Below, in pieces: positions 9,022 through 17,583 of a stretch of 64,000 nt of DNA. Position 1 is the stretch's first letter. Each line of letters starts with the position of its first letter. The DNA comes from Halomonas sp. DQ26W (GTDB lineage Bacteria; Pseudomonadota; Gammaproteobacteria; Pseudomonadales; Halomonadaceae). The DNA is taken from positions 124,001-188,000 of the forward strand of contig NZ_QPKI01000002.1 of the NCBI RefSeq assembly GCF_003339685.1, given 5' to 3'. Both the position numbers and the translations under genes were made by a program. The notes under the pieces were generated by a model. It did not search any database and had not been told where the DNA came from. It saw nothing but the letters and a program-made list of their open reading frames with translations.

Positions 9022-9742
9022 GCTTGGCATATTTCATGTAGGCGTGGAAAGCTGTTGTAATGGCGACAGTCACGCCATCGCTTCCCTGAAGGAGCCCACC
9101 TTTTAAAACAAGCTTGCGAATTACGGCACTCAGGGCGTGCATGGCGGGCCGCAATGTTGAGGGGGGGATACCTCTTTCCTTCATCGCCCAAGCATCCCGA
9201 GTCGATAGCTGGTCGATCCGCTTTATCCAGTGAGATAGGTCGTCATAAGTGAAGTGACGGATATGCGCATTGGTATCCTCGCTCCTCAGTGCCTGGATCG
9301 AAGAGTGGGCCTTCTTTGGCAAGTAGCCTGAACGTGTACGATTGTAGAGCCTAATTACCTTGTCGGGGTAGAAACCCGCTGCCTTGATCCAGTGATTGCC
9401 GCAGAAGTTACGCCGTCTGAAGCTATAAGCTACCGATGGATCATCCAAAGATAAGCTGAGTATGGCTTGGACGGCATCCTCATCCAGTCGCTCATCGGCA
9501 TCAAGAGCAAGTATCCAGTCGTTACTGGCATGAGGCACTCCGTGTGCTTTTTGTGGGCCATCTCCGAGATACTGCTGCAACAGGACAATGGCCCCCTTGC
9601 TTTCCGCAATCTTCACGGTGTCGTCCTGGCTGAGTGAATCCACGACAATCACTTCGTTGCAGACCGACATCAGGGAATCGATGCAATCACCAATTCGCTC
9701 CTCTTCGTTGAGAGTTATGACAATGCCTGTAATGGGGGTCAT
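8987..9742 (-). CDS. Family 2 glycosyltransferase, WaaE/KdtX-like (LPS core)
   Basis: The 251-residue GT-A enzyme has the family blocks GIVITLNEEERIGDCIDSL, EVIVVDSLSQDDT, and LALDADERL, which holds the metal-binding DAD. The length, and the SYLPKKAHSSI-like acceptor region around residue 140, resemble WaaE-type enzymes that add glucose to inner-core heptose. Its base composition is clearly more AT-rich than the flanking genes, a sign of recent transfer. It starts inside the stop of the GT9 gene (ATGA overlap), so the two are co-translated. Its 3' end overlaps the broken glycosyltransferase on the other strand. Confidence 0.85.
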   Translation of the reverse strand: MTPITGIVITLNEEERIGDCIDSLMSVCNEVIVVDSLSQDDTVKIAESKGAIVLLQQYLGDGPQKAHGVPHASNDWILALDADERLDEDAVQAILSLSLDDPSVAYSFRRRNFCGNHWIKAAGFYPDKVIRLYNRTRSGYLPKKAHSSIQALRSEDTNAHIRHFTYDDLSHWIKRIDQLSTRDAWAMKERGIPPSTLRPAMHALSAVIRKLVLKGGLLQGSDGVTVAITTAFHAYMKYAKLNELHENERQA

Positions 9743-10833
9743 GGTGAGGACTCTCGTAAAATATGCGATTTCAGTAGGTTGGCGATGCTTTCGCCCGCGG
9801 TGGCAATATCGATGCTGGCCATGTCGGACTCGGCGGCACCCGCCGGCGGACTGAAGGCGAGCCGGTGCGACTCGCTGTTGCAGGTCTGCCAGCGCAGCGG
9901 TGTGGCGGATCGTCGGGCTGGATAGAACCCGGCGGTGGGCCGGTCGAGACAGCCGGCAATATGTAGCGGACCGGTCGAACCGGCGATGAACAGGTCGGCC
10001 GCCGCGAGAGCCATCGCGAAGTCGCCGAGCCCGCTTCGCGGCGGTAACACGGTTGCCTCGAGGCCATCGCCCACTAGGCGGTCGCGCAGCTCACCGGCGG
10101 TGGCCTCTTCGCCGGGTCCCGCCGTCATGACCCAGATCGGCCTGCCTTCGCCTGCGCGCTCATCGATCAGGCGAGCCAATTCGGCGTACTGCCTGGGTGT
10201 CAGGTTTACCGCCGAGCCGCCACTGCCGGCATGCAGATAGACCCAGGGGCGTGACGTGGCGATGCCCAGCTCCTGGCCGAGGAGGGCCCTCTGCGCGGTG
10301 GCCGTGCCGGCAGGAAGCGGCCAGTAGGGTGGTTCCGCGCGAGCGGCTGGCGCCATGCCCAGGGCGAGCAGTAACGCGTCGGCCAGCTCGATGTTGTAGA
10401 CGTATTCCGGCCGGGTGGAACGGGACCTGCGCTGGATGACACGATGGTTGTAGAATAGCTGCGCCCACTTGGTAGCCGGCGCTACGCGGCAAGGAATGCC
10501 GGCGCGCCAGCCCAGCCAGCCGATGCGCGTCGTCGAATAGAGAGTCAGCAATGCCGCAAAGTGCCCCTCTCGAATCCGCGCCAGCAGTGAATGCTGCTCA
10601 TCGCGACCGGCGTCGCTGCCCGGGTCCAGGATCACCTCGTCAATCCAGGGACACAGCCGGGCCAATGGCGCCGTATAGGTGGGGACCAGAACACTGATAT
10701 GCAGGGCAGGCGCTGCGGCCTTGAGGCTGGCAAGCACCGGCCAGGCCAGCATGAAGTCGCCGACCTTGTCGTTACGCACGACCAGTATGCGGGTCGATTC
10801 GCGGGGATTGCCCCCGTTGGTAGAAGACGTCAT
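9739..10833 (-). CDS. Family 9 glycosyltransferase (heptosyltransferase-like)
   Basis: A 364-residue GT-B protein. It starts with ILVVRNDKVGDFMLAWPVL, the usual GT9 acceptor-side motif with D in place of other residues, and has FIAGSTGPLHIAGCL in the C-terminal domain where heptosyltransferases bind the ADP-sugar. It is distinct from waaF and from the GT9 gene at 12689. It may add a further heptose or another sugar to the core. The ATG at 10833 has GGGAG eight bases upstream and is preferred over upstream in-frame starts. The start is close to the divergent GT4 gene, and a longer form would overlap it. Confidence 0.82.
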   Translation of the reverse strand: MTSSTNGGNPRESTRILVVRNDKVGDFMLAWPVLASLKAAAPALHISVLVPTYTAPLARLCPWIDEVILDPGSDAGRDEQHSLLARIREGHFAALLTLYSTTRIGWLGWRAGIPCRVAPATKWAQLFYNHRVIQRRSRSTRPEYVYNIELADALLLALGMAPAARAEPPYWPLPAGTATAQRALLGQELGIATSRPWVYLHAGSGGSAVNLTPRQYAELARLIDERAGEGRPIWVMTAGPGEEATAGELRDRLVGDGLEATVLPPRSGLGDFAMALAAADLFIAGSTGPLHIAGCLDRPTAGFYPARRSATPLRWQTCNSESHRLAFSPPAGAAESDMASIDIATAGESIANLLKSHILRESSP

Positions 10834-10867
10834 CTGGGCTCCCATGCCCCGGTGACCGAAGAAGGAG

Positions 10868-11998
10868 ATGACCTTGTCGCACAAGGTAATGCATATCTGC
10901 CTTTCGGATGGCTGGGGCGGACTGGAAATGTATCCTGCGCGGATTATACCCGAGCTGCAACGGCATGGGTGCGAGTCTCATGGTCTCGCGCTGGCCGGGT
11001 CACGTGTGGCAGAGAGCATGGTGGTTGCCGGTATCGAGCCGCTGACGGTACCCAGCCGTGGGCGGGCATTACTGCGGGTCGGCCGGTTGCTCGCGTACCT
11101 GAGGCGCCATGGGATCGGCGTGCTGCATTGCCACAAATCTAGCGATCTGCGACTGGGTGCACTGTTGGCGACCTTGCGGCCGAACCTAAAGCTGTTCTTC
11201 ACTGACCACATGGGTGTGACTCGACCGAAGAAGGACCTTTACCACCGCTGGGCCTATGGCTGCGTCACGCGACTCTTCTCCATCAGCGAGACGACGCGCC
11301 AACGCAACCTGGCGGCTTTTCCACTGCCTGCGGAGCGCATCCGGCGGCTCTACCTGGGTATTGATCTAGCACCTTACGCTCCACAACTGGATTCAGTAGC
11401 GTGCGAGGCACTGCGCCTGGAGCTAGGCGTGGCACCTGGCCAGGTGGCGATCGCGCTACCCGGCCGTCTGACTCCCGGCAAGGGTCAGCAGGTCTGGTTG
11501 GAAGGGTTGGCGCAATTATGTGAGCGTGCCCCTGACCTGGAATGGCATGGCGTGCTGATCGGTGGACTGGCGGCTAGTGACGGTAGCGATGAGGCTTTTG
11601 TGGCGCGTTTACGATCGCGGGTAGCGGACCTGAAATTGGAGGAAAGGGTGACGTTTACCGGTTTTCGCCGCGACCTCCCACGGTTGCTCGAAGCGCTGGA
11701 TATTGTCTGCGTACCGTCACGCAACGAGGCTTTCGGGCTCACGGTCATCGAGGCCATGGCTGCCGGCAAGGCAGTGATTGGCGCCGATAGCGGTGCCATT
11801 CCAGAACTGATCGATGCCACCTGTGGCTGCCTGGCATCACCGGACGCCCCCGATGCCTGGGCCGATGCCATGGCGGCGCTGGGAAGGGACCCCGAGTGGC
11901 GGCGCCGGCTGGGCCAGGCAGCTCAGCGGCGGGCCGCGGAGCGCTTTGAACTGACCGCCCATGTGGGAGATTTGCTCGAGGAGTATTCTCAGGCATAG
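10868..11998 (+). CDS. Family 4 glycosyltransferase (LPS core)
   Basis: The 376-residue GT-B protein has a typical GT4 C-terminal domain: IALPGRLTPGKGQ in the linker, VTFTGFRRDLPRLLEALD, then PSRNEAFGLTVIEAMAAGKAV with the E-x7-E catalytic motif. The N-terminal WGGLEMYP motif lies in the acceptor domain. The first ATG has GAAGGAG directly against it with almost no spacing, so an ATG seven codons in (10889) is a fair alternative. It is divergent from the GT9 gene and its last 10 bases overlap the end of the convergent Kdo-kinase-like gene. The sugar transferred is unknown. Confidence 0.85.
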   Translation: MTLSHKVMHICLSDGWGGLEMYPARIIPELQRHGCESHGLALAGSRVAESMVVAGIEPLTVPSRGRALLRVGRLLAYLRRHGIGVLHCHKSSDLRLGALLATLRPNLKLFFTDHMGVTRPKKDLYHRWAYGCVTRLFSISETTRQRNLAAFPLPAERIRRLYLGIDLAPYAPQLDSVACEALRLELGVAPGQVAIALPGRLTPGKGQQVWLEGLAQLCERAPDLEWHGVLIGGLAASDGSDEAFVARLRSRVADLKLEERVTFTGFRRDLPRLLEALDIVCVPSRNEAFGLTVIEAMAAGKAVIGADSGAIPELIDATCGCLASPDAPDAWADAMAALGRDPEWRRRLGQAAQRRAAERFELTAHVGDLLEEYSQA

Positions 11999-12690
11999 CC
12001 CCTGCGAATCGTCACACCGGCTGCGCTGGCGCCGAACTTCGCCAATGAGCGCTCAAGACGCTCGAGGTTGTTGGCCTGCCAGCTGCCGGGTGTGCGCAGC
12101 CGACAGCGGTCGAGGTCGATCAGCCAGACTCGCTCCTTCGCATCGACCAGCAGGTTACGGGCGTTGAGATCGACATGATCGAGGCCGGTGTCGTGGAAGC
12201 GACGGATGGTGCGACCCACCGCCTCGAGGAGCTCCACGCTGGCGCTGCGCTCGGTGAGGCGATCGGCAAGGGAGCGCGCGCCGGCAATGCGCACCGTGAT
12301 CAGTGCCGCTTCGTAGAAGAGCCCGTAACGTGTGACGGCGGTGGCAACCGGCCTGGGTACGGGCAGGTCGCGCGCGTAGAGCTCGGCCGTCAGGTGTAGT
12401 TCACGAAACGCCCGGGTTTGCTCCAGCCCCGTCCACAGGTAGCGCTGCCGGGAAAGCCTTGCCATGAGTCCTCCGCGGCGGTAGGGGCGCAATACCCACT
12501 GAGCGCTGCCTGCATCGAGGAAAAGGCTGCTACCGCGACCGGGTGCCTCGCCCACCACGCGGCCCTTTTCACGCCAGTAGGCCGGCGAGAACAGCTGCGG
12601 GGTGATTTGTGGCGTCAGGTTGGCGTCACATAGACTGTCCGCATCATATAGAATGAACACCTTTCCCGTCCGACATGTTGCCAAGTGCAT
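11989..12690 (-). CDS. kdkA: 3-deoxy-D-manno-octulosonic acid kinase (Kdo kinase-like)
   Basis: This 233-residue protein has a protein-kinase-like fold of the LPS kinase group (KdkA/WaaP). It has FSPAYWREKGRVVGEAPGRG at the ATP loop, VLRPYRRGG with the basic cluster, and the catalytic loop HVDLNARNLLVD followed by IDLDRCR (metal-binding D). KdkA phosphorylates Kdo of the inner core, which replaces a second Kdo in organisms with a single Kdo. The start is uncertain: the ATG at 12690 overlaps the ATG of the divergent gene on the other strand, and a GTG 10 codons in (VFILYD) could also serve. Its stop overlaps the GT4 gene. Confidence 0.82.
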   Translation of the reverse strand: MHLATCRTGKVFILYDADSLCDANLTPQITPQLFSPAYWREKGRVVGEAPGRGSSLFLDAGSAQWVLRPYRRGGLMARLSRQRYLWTGLEQTRAFRELHLTAELYARDLPVPRPVATAVTRYGLFYEAALITVRIAGARSLADRLTERSASVELLEAVGRTIRRFHDTGLDHVDLNARNLLVDAKERVWLIDLDRCRLRTPGSWQANNLERLERSLAKFGASAAGVTIRRGYA

Positions 12691-13786
12691 GAAGCATCCT
12701 CTGCCTGCCCAACCTCGCCATATTGCCGTGTTGCGCCTCTCCGCACTGGGCGACGTGTGCAATCTGGTCCCCACCATCCGGGCGCTGCAGCGCCAGTGGC
12801 CCGACATTCGCATCACCTGGATCATCGGCAAGGCGGAACATAGTCTACTGGCCGGCCTCTCGGGGGTCGAGTTCGTCGTCTATGACAAGGCCAGTGGCCT
12901 GGCCGGCATGCGTCGACTGTGGCGTGAGCTGGGTGATACCCGCTTCGACGTGCTGCTGCACATGCAGCAGGCGCTGCGGGCTAGCGTACTCTCCCTGGGA
13001 CTCAAGGCCGAAGTGCGGGTGGGGTTCGACAAGGCGCGGGCCAAGGATGCCCAGCATTGGTTCACCCATCGGCAGCTGGCGCCTCATCCGCAGGCCCATG
13101 TGCTGGAGTCGTTCATGGACTTTGCCCGGCTGCTTGGCGTCGAGGATCAGGTACCTGAGTGGGACCTGCCGGTGCCGGTCGAGGCGGAGATGGAGGCGAG
13201 CAGACTGACCGGCACCCACCCCTACCTGCTGATGAGCCCCTGCGCCAACCCACGGCTGCGCAACTTTCGCAACTGGTCCGCCGAGGGCTATGCGGCGGTC
13301 ATCGAGCATACCTGGACACAGTTTGGCCTGAAAACGGTGCTGACCGGCGGCGGCAGCACCCAGGAGCGGGAAGTGGGCGAGCGCATCCAGGCCCTGAGTC
13401 GTCCGCAGGCGGTGATCGACGTCATCGGCGAAAGCTCGCTCAAGGGCCTGCTGGCTCTCATCGGCCGGGCGCGGGTGGTGATCGCCCCCGACTCCGGGCC
13501 GGTGCATATGGCCAACGCCATGGGTACCCCGGTCATCGGGCTGTATGCCACCACCAATCCCGACCGTGCGGCGCCTTACCTGTGGCGCGACTATGTGGTC
13601 GATCGCTATCCGGAGGCGGTACGCGCCTACCTCCACAAGGAGCCAGGGGAGATCGCCTGGGGCCAGCGCGTTCGTCACCCCGACGCCATGTCCCTGATTC
13701 GTGTTGACGATGTCGTCCAACGGCTCGATGCATTGCTGACAAGGCCGAACGAGAGCCAGGAAATGGAGGTACCCGATGAAGCTTGA
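12689..13786 (+). CDS. Family 9 glycosyltransferase, heptosyltransferase (probably heptosyltransferase I or III type)
   Basis: A 365-residue GT-B enzyme. It opens with [19 protein letters not shown], the GT9 motif with the catalytic-region D, and has [19 protein letters not shown] at the ADP-heptose site, followed by a [14 protein letters not shown] loop. WaaF is already present at 5972, so this one could be the WaaC-equivalent that adds the first heptose to Kdo, but sequence alone does not prove it. I chose the ATG at 12689; an upstream ATG at 12653 would add 12 residues. The end overlaps hldE by 11 bp, indicating an operon with hldE and waaA. Confidence 0.85.
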   Translation: MKHPLPAQPRHIAVLRLSALGDVCNLVPTIRALQRQWPDIRITWIIGKAEHSLLAGLSGVEFVVYDKASGLAGMRRLWRELGDTRFDVLLHMQQALRASVLSLGLKAEVRVGFDKARAKDAQHWFTHRQLAPHPQAHVLESFMDFARLLGVEDQVPEWDLPVPVEAEMEASRLTGTHPYLLMSPCANPRLRNFRNWSAEGYAAVIEHTWTQFGLKTVLTGGGSTQEREVGERIQALSRPQAVIDVIGESSLKGLLALIGRARVVIAPDSGPVHMANAMGTPVIGLYATTNPDRAAPYLWRDYVVDRYPEAVRAYLHKEPGEIAWGQRVRHPDAMSLIRVDDVVQRLDALLTRPNESQEMEVPDEA

Positions 13787-15206
13787 TTTGACCGCGCTGG
13801 AGCAGGCGCACGTGCTGGTGATAGGCGACGTCATGCTTGACCGGTACTGGCACGGCGCCACCTCACGCATATCGCCGGAGGCTCCCGTGCCGGTGGTCCG
13901 CGTGGAAGAGAGCGAGGACCGCCCGGGCGGTGCGGCCAACGTGGCGCTCAATATCGCCTCACTGGGCGCTCACGCCGCCCTGAGCGGCATGGTCGGCGAC
14001 GATGACAATGCCCAGCGCCTCATCGCCCGCATGGAGGCCGCCGGGGTGGAGACTTACTTCGAAAGCAGTGCGGGCATTCCCACTATCACCAAGCTGCGGG
14101 TGATGAGCCGCAACCAGCAGTTGATTCGTCTCGACTTCGAGGATGGCCTGGAGGGTGTCGACACCTCCGGCCTGCTGGCTCGGGTTGAGCAGGGCCTGCC
14201 TGGCTGCGACCTGGTGATTCTTTCCGACTATGGCAAGGGCACCCTCAATCAGGTGGAGGTGCTGATAGAGCGGGTCAAGGCCGCAGGTAAGCGCGTGCTG
14301 GTAGATCCCAAGGGCAGCGATTTCCGCAAGTACCGGGGGGCTAGCGTTATCACCCCCAACCTGGCCGAGTTCGAGGGCGTGGTCGGTCACTGCCGCGACG
14401 ACGCCGAGCTGGCTGCCAGGGGCGAGGCGTTGTGTGTGGAACTCGAGCTCGAGGCCCTGCTGATTACCCGCAGCGAGAAAGGCATGACGTTGATCCGGGC
14501 CGGCCACGAACCCTTGCATCTTCCGACCCGGGCTCGTGAGGTGTACGACGTGACCGGCGCCGGCGACACGGTGATCGGCGTGCTGGGGTTGGCGCTGGCC
14601 GCCGGCCACGGTTTTCCCGAAGCCATGACCCTGGCCAACCTGGCTGCCGGTCTGGTGGTAGCCAAACCGGGCACGGCGACGCTCTCCATTGCCGAGCTCT
14701 ACACGGCCCTGCACGGTGACAAACTGGCCGAGTTCGGCGTGATCGCGGAGGCCCCGCTGCTCGAAGCGGTGCGGGCCGCCCAGGCCCGCGGCGAGAGGGT
14801 GGTGATGACCAACGGCTGCTTCGATATTCTGCATGCCGGCCATGTGGCCTACCTGGAGCATGCCCGCCGGCTCGGCGATCGACTGATCGTGGCGGTCAAC
14901 GACGACGCCTCCATTGCCCGGCTCAAGGGCCCCAAGCGGCCAATCAACCTGCTGCTGCGGCGCATGCAGGTTCTGGCCGGACTGGGGGCGGTGGACTGGG
15001 TGGTGCCCTTCGGCGAGGACACACCGCAGCGGCTCATCGAGGCGGTGCTTCCGGACGTACTGGTCAAGGGTGGCGACTATCGGCCCGAGGAGATCGCCGG
15101 TGGCGATGCGGTCCGTGCCGCTGGCGGTGAGGTGATGGTACTGGGCTTCGAGGATGGCGTGTCGACAACGGCGATGATCTCGACGATCCTGGATCGCGAA
15201 AGCTGA
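13776..15206 (+). CDS. hldE: Bifunctional heptose 7-phosphate kinase / heptose 1-phosphate adenylyltransferase
   Basis: HldE catalyses two steps of ADP-heptose synthesis in the cytosol: C1 phosphorylation of heptose 7-phosphate, and adenylylation after GmhB acts. The 476-residue protein has an N-terminal ribokinase-like domain ([20 protein letters not shown], then TGAGDT near residue 260 with the catalytic D). A C-terminal nucleotidyltransferase domain has [10 protein letters not shown] near residue 346, the H-x-G-H signature. Both halves are complete and the length is normal. It overlaps the preceding glycosyltransferase by 11 bp and the following waaA by one base (TGATG). Confidence 0.96.
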   Translation: MKLDLTALEQAHVLVIGDVMLDRYWHGATSRISPEAPVPVVRVEESEDRPGGAANVALNIASLGAHAALSGMVGDDDNAQRLIARMEAAGVETYFESSAGIPTITKLRVMSRNQQLIRLDFEDGLEGVDTSGLLARVEQGLPGCDLVILSDYGKGTLNQVEVLIERVKAAGKRVLVDPKGSDFRKYRGASVITPNLAEFEGVVGHCRDDAELAARGEALCVELELEALLITRSEKGMTLIRAGHEPLHLPTRAREVYDVTGAGDTVIGVLGLALAAGHGFPEAMTLANLAAGLVVAKPGTATLSIAELYTALHGDKLAEFGVIAEAPLLEAVRAAQARGERVVMTNGCFDILHAGHVAYLEHARRLGDRLIVAVNDDASIARLKGPKRPINLLLRRMQVLAGLGAVDWVVPFGEDTPQRLIEAVLPDVLVKGGDYRPEEIAGGDAVRAAGGEVMVLGFEDGVSTTAMISTILDRES

Positions 15207-16519
15207 TGCAACGCCGAGGCCGGCCCTGGGCGCGTTATCTCTATTCGACGGCGCTCTATCTGCTCTCGCCGCTGATATGGCAGCGCGTCTGGCGCGAGCA
15301 AACACTCACAAACCCGCGGCGTGAGCGACTCGGCCTGCTGCCCCGCCGGCAGGCCGTGGAGCCTGTCATCTGGCTTCACTGCGCCTCGGTGGGGGAAGTC
15401 CTGGCGGCTCGGCCACTGATCGAGGCGCTGCTGGCTCGCTATCCCCACCGCCGCCTGGTGGTCACCACCATGACCGCGACTGGCGCCGAGCGTGTGCTGG
15501 CCCTTAGCCGGGCGCTACGAGAGCCGGCGTCCGCAGACGCGGCCGCTGGCCCGCTTGAGCATCACTTCGTGGCGCTGGATTTTCCTGGTTCCGTCCGGCG
15601 CTTTATCGCCCGACTGAATCCGGCGCTGGCAATCTTCTTCGAGACCGAACTCTGGCCCAACATGCTTTCGAGCTGTCATCGGCGAGGGATTCCGACGGCG
15701 GTAGTCAACGGACGCCTCTCCCCCCGGGCCTACCGCGGCTATCGCCGGCTGCGCCCGCTGATGCAGGATGCCCTGAGTCATGTCGACTGGCTCGCCGCAA
15801 AGTCCACTGCCGACGCCGAGCGGTTCCGGTCGTTGGGCATGGCGGCGGTGGATATCGAGGTGGTGGGCTCGCTGAAGTACGACCTGACGCCGACCACCGA
15901 GACGGAAGCGCTGAGCCGACAGCTAAGCCTTCGGCTGGGCTCGCGCCCGGTATGGGCTGCCGGCTCTACGCACCCGGGCGAAGAGGAGTTGCTGCTGCAG
16001 ACCCATGCTCGGCTTCGCCAGCACTACCCCAGCGCCCTGCTGATACTGGTGCCGCGCCACCCCCAGCGTTTCGATGCGGTGGCGGCCCTGTGCCAGGAGC
16101 GCGGCCTGGCCATGGCGCGCCGCTCTCGGGACGAACTGCCCGATGCCCGCACGGCGGTCTATCTGGGCGATACCATGGGGGAGTTGCTCTCTCTCTACGG
16201 CGCGGCGGATCTAGCCTTCGTTGGCGGCAGCCTGATGCCGATCGGTGGGCACAATCTGCTGGAGCCAGCCGCCATGGGCGTGCCGGTGCTGACAGGCCCG
16301 GAACTCGCCAACTTCGAGGACGTGGCAGAGACCCTGCGCGAGGCCGCCGCCCTGGTGGAAGTCCCTGACAGCGAAGCGCTGGTCGAAGCGCTGGTCGCCC
16401 TGTTCATCGATGAGGCCGAGCGCCACCGCCTGGCCGCGGCAGGGCAGGCGGTGATGGCGGCGAATCGCGGTGCCCTGGAGCGTACCATGACGGGTATATC
16501 GGCAATGCTCGGTGAGTGA
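15206..16519 (+). CDS. waaA: 3-deoxy-D-manno-octulosonic acid transferase (Kdo transferase)
   Basis: WaaA (KdtA) moves Kdo from CMP-Kdo to lipid IVA at the inner membrane. The 437-residue protein starts with a hydrophobic anchor (YSTALYLLSPLIW), then WLHCASVGEV with the catalytic E, FFETELWPN, and the C-terminal donor site GGSLMPIGGHNLLEPAAMGVPV. Length fits the family (425-440). Its ATG overlaps the hldE stop. With a Kdo-kinase-like gene nearby, it may be a monofunctional transferase as in other single-Kdo bacteria; this is an inference. Confidence 0.94.
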   Translation: MQRRGRPWARYLYSTALYLLSPLIWQRVWREQTLTNPRRERLGLLPRRQAVEPVIWLHCASVGEVLAARPLIEALLARYPHRRLVVTTMTATGAERVLALSRALREPASADAAAGPLEHHFVALDFPGSVRRFIARLNPALAIFFETELWPNMLSSCHRRGIPTAVVNGRLSPRAYRGYRRLRPLMQDALSHVDWLAAKSTADAERFRSLGMAAVDIEVVGSLKYDLTPTTETEALSRQLSLRLGSRPVWAAGSTHPGEEELLLQTHARLRQHYPSALLILVPRHPQRFDAVAALCQERGLAMARRSRDELPDARTAVYLGDTMGELLSLYGAADLAFVGGSLMPIGGHNLLEPAAMGVPVLTGPELANFEDVAETLREAAALVEVPDSEALVEALVALFIDEAERHRLAAAGQAVMAANRGALERTMTGISAMLGE

Positions 16520-16590
16520 GCGCTTACTTCTTGTTGCCTGGATGCGTCGTGTCTAAATTCGTCTTGCCTGAAGGCCAGCGGCATTGCCCC

Positions 16591-16644
16591 GGCATCGTCG
16601 GCATCGTCGGCATCGTCGGCATCGTCGGCATCGTCGGCGCCGTC
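16591..16644. repeat. Tandem 9-bp repeat, five exact copies plus one degenerate
   Basis: GGCATCGTC is repeated exactly five times from 16591 to 16635. A sixth copy, GGCGCCGTC, runs into the rpiA stop codon. The array fills much of the gap between the convergent genes waaA and rpiA, where no standard terminator is seen. Such minisatellites change copy number by slippage. Confidence 0.9.
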
Positions 16645-17317
16645 AGGCCGGCGTCAGCCGCTCGACGCCGGTTTCGCTGCCCAGCAGCAGCACGTCGGCG
16701 CCACGGGCGGCGAACAGGCCGTTGGTGACCACGCCGACGATAGCATTGATCCTGGCTTCCATGGCCACGGGGTCGTCGATCATGAAGTCGAAGCAGTCGA
16801 GGAGCTGGTTGCCGTTGTCGGTGACCGCGCCTTCGCGATAGACCGGATCGGCGCCCAGTTTGACCAGCTCGCGGGCGACATAGGAGCGTGCCATGGGGAT
16901 CACCTCCACCGGCAGCGGGAAGTCGCCCAGCCTTGCCACGCGCTTCGAGGCATCGGCAATACAGATGAAGCGTTCTGCGCAGGCGGCGACGATCTTCTCT
17001 CGGGTGAGGGCCGCTCCGCCGCCTTTGATCATATGAAGGTGAGCGTTCACTTCGTCTGCACCATCGATGTAATAGGGCACGGTGCCAACGCTGTTGAGTT
17101 CGAAGACCTCGATGCCAAGGCTGCGCAGGCGCTCGGCACTGGCTTCGGAACTGGCCACCGCCCCCTTGAAGTCGTCACGCAACCTGGCCAGGCGATCGAT
17201 GAACCGGTTTGCGGTAGAGCCGGTGCCAATGCCGAGAATGGTATCGCGCTCGAGCCAGGGCTCGATCTCGTCGATGGCGGCTGCGGCTACTGCGTCCTTC
17301 AGTTCGTCCTGGGTCAT
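16643..17317 (-). CDS. rpiA: Ribose-5-phosphate isomerase A
   Basis: RpiA interconverts ribose 5-phosphate and ribulose 5-phosphate in the non-oxidative pentose phosphate path. The 224-residue product has [25 protein letters not shown] (catalytic Asp pair) and [13 protein letters not shown], in the usual order. The start [10 protein letters not shown] at 17317 matches the family; the frame stays open upstream but with a composition unlike coding sequence. It is divergent from ilvA, the order found in enterics and pseudomonads. Confidence 0.95.
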   Translation of the reverse strand: MTQDELKDAVAAAAIDEIEPWLERDTILGIGTGSTANRFIDRLARLRDDFKGAVASSEASAERLRSLGIEVFELNSVGTVPYYIDGADEVNAHLHMIKGGGAALTREKIVAACAERFICIADASKRVARLGDFPLPVEVIPMARSYVARELVKLGADPVYREGAVTDNGNQLLDCFDFMIDDPVAMEARINAIVGVVTNGLFAARGADVLLLGSETGVERLTPA

Positions 17318-17583
17318 GTGATGCTCGCTGTCTGTGATGAGTGGCGATTGCCGCGCCATTATAGGCCAGTGGCCTTCTTCTGCCGATGGCAGCATCGCTC
17401 GGGACTGGTCCGTCGACAGGGCTGCGAGGAGGCGCCCTCCCCCGGGCGTCCCTCGCCAAGGGTAACTCCGATTATCCTGGTCCTGCAGCCAGTGCGCTGG
17501 ACGCCATGCCTGCGGGGATGCTACCAATAGGGGTTCTCTGCACTGCAGCACAGCCCTCCGCGTCACTCCTCTGGGATATCAGG

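Noticed and set aside
16591..16644. 9-bp tandem array as an iteron or CRISPR
   Set aside because: No replication gene or DnaA box nearby, and units are direct head-to-tail without spacers.
17318..17583. ilvA leader peptide or attenuator
   Set aside because: The gap has no short frame rich in Ile/Val/Leu codons and no terminator hairpin before ilvA.
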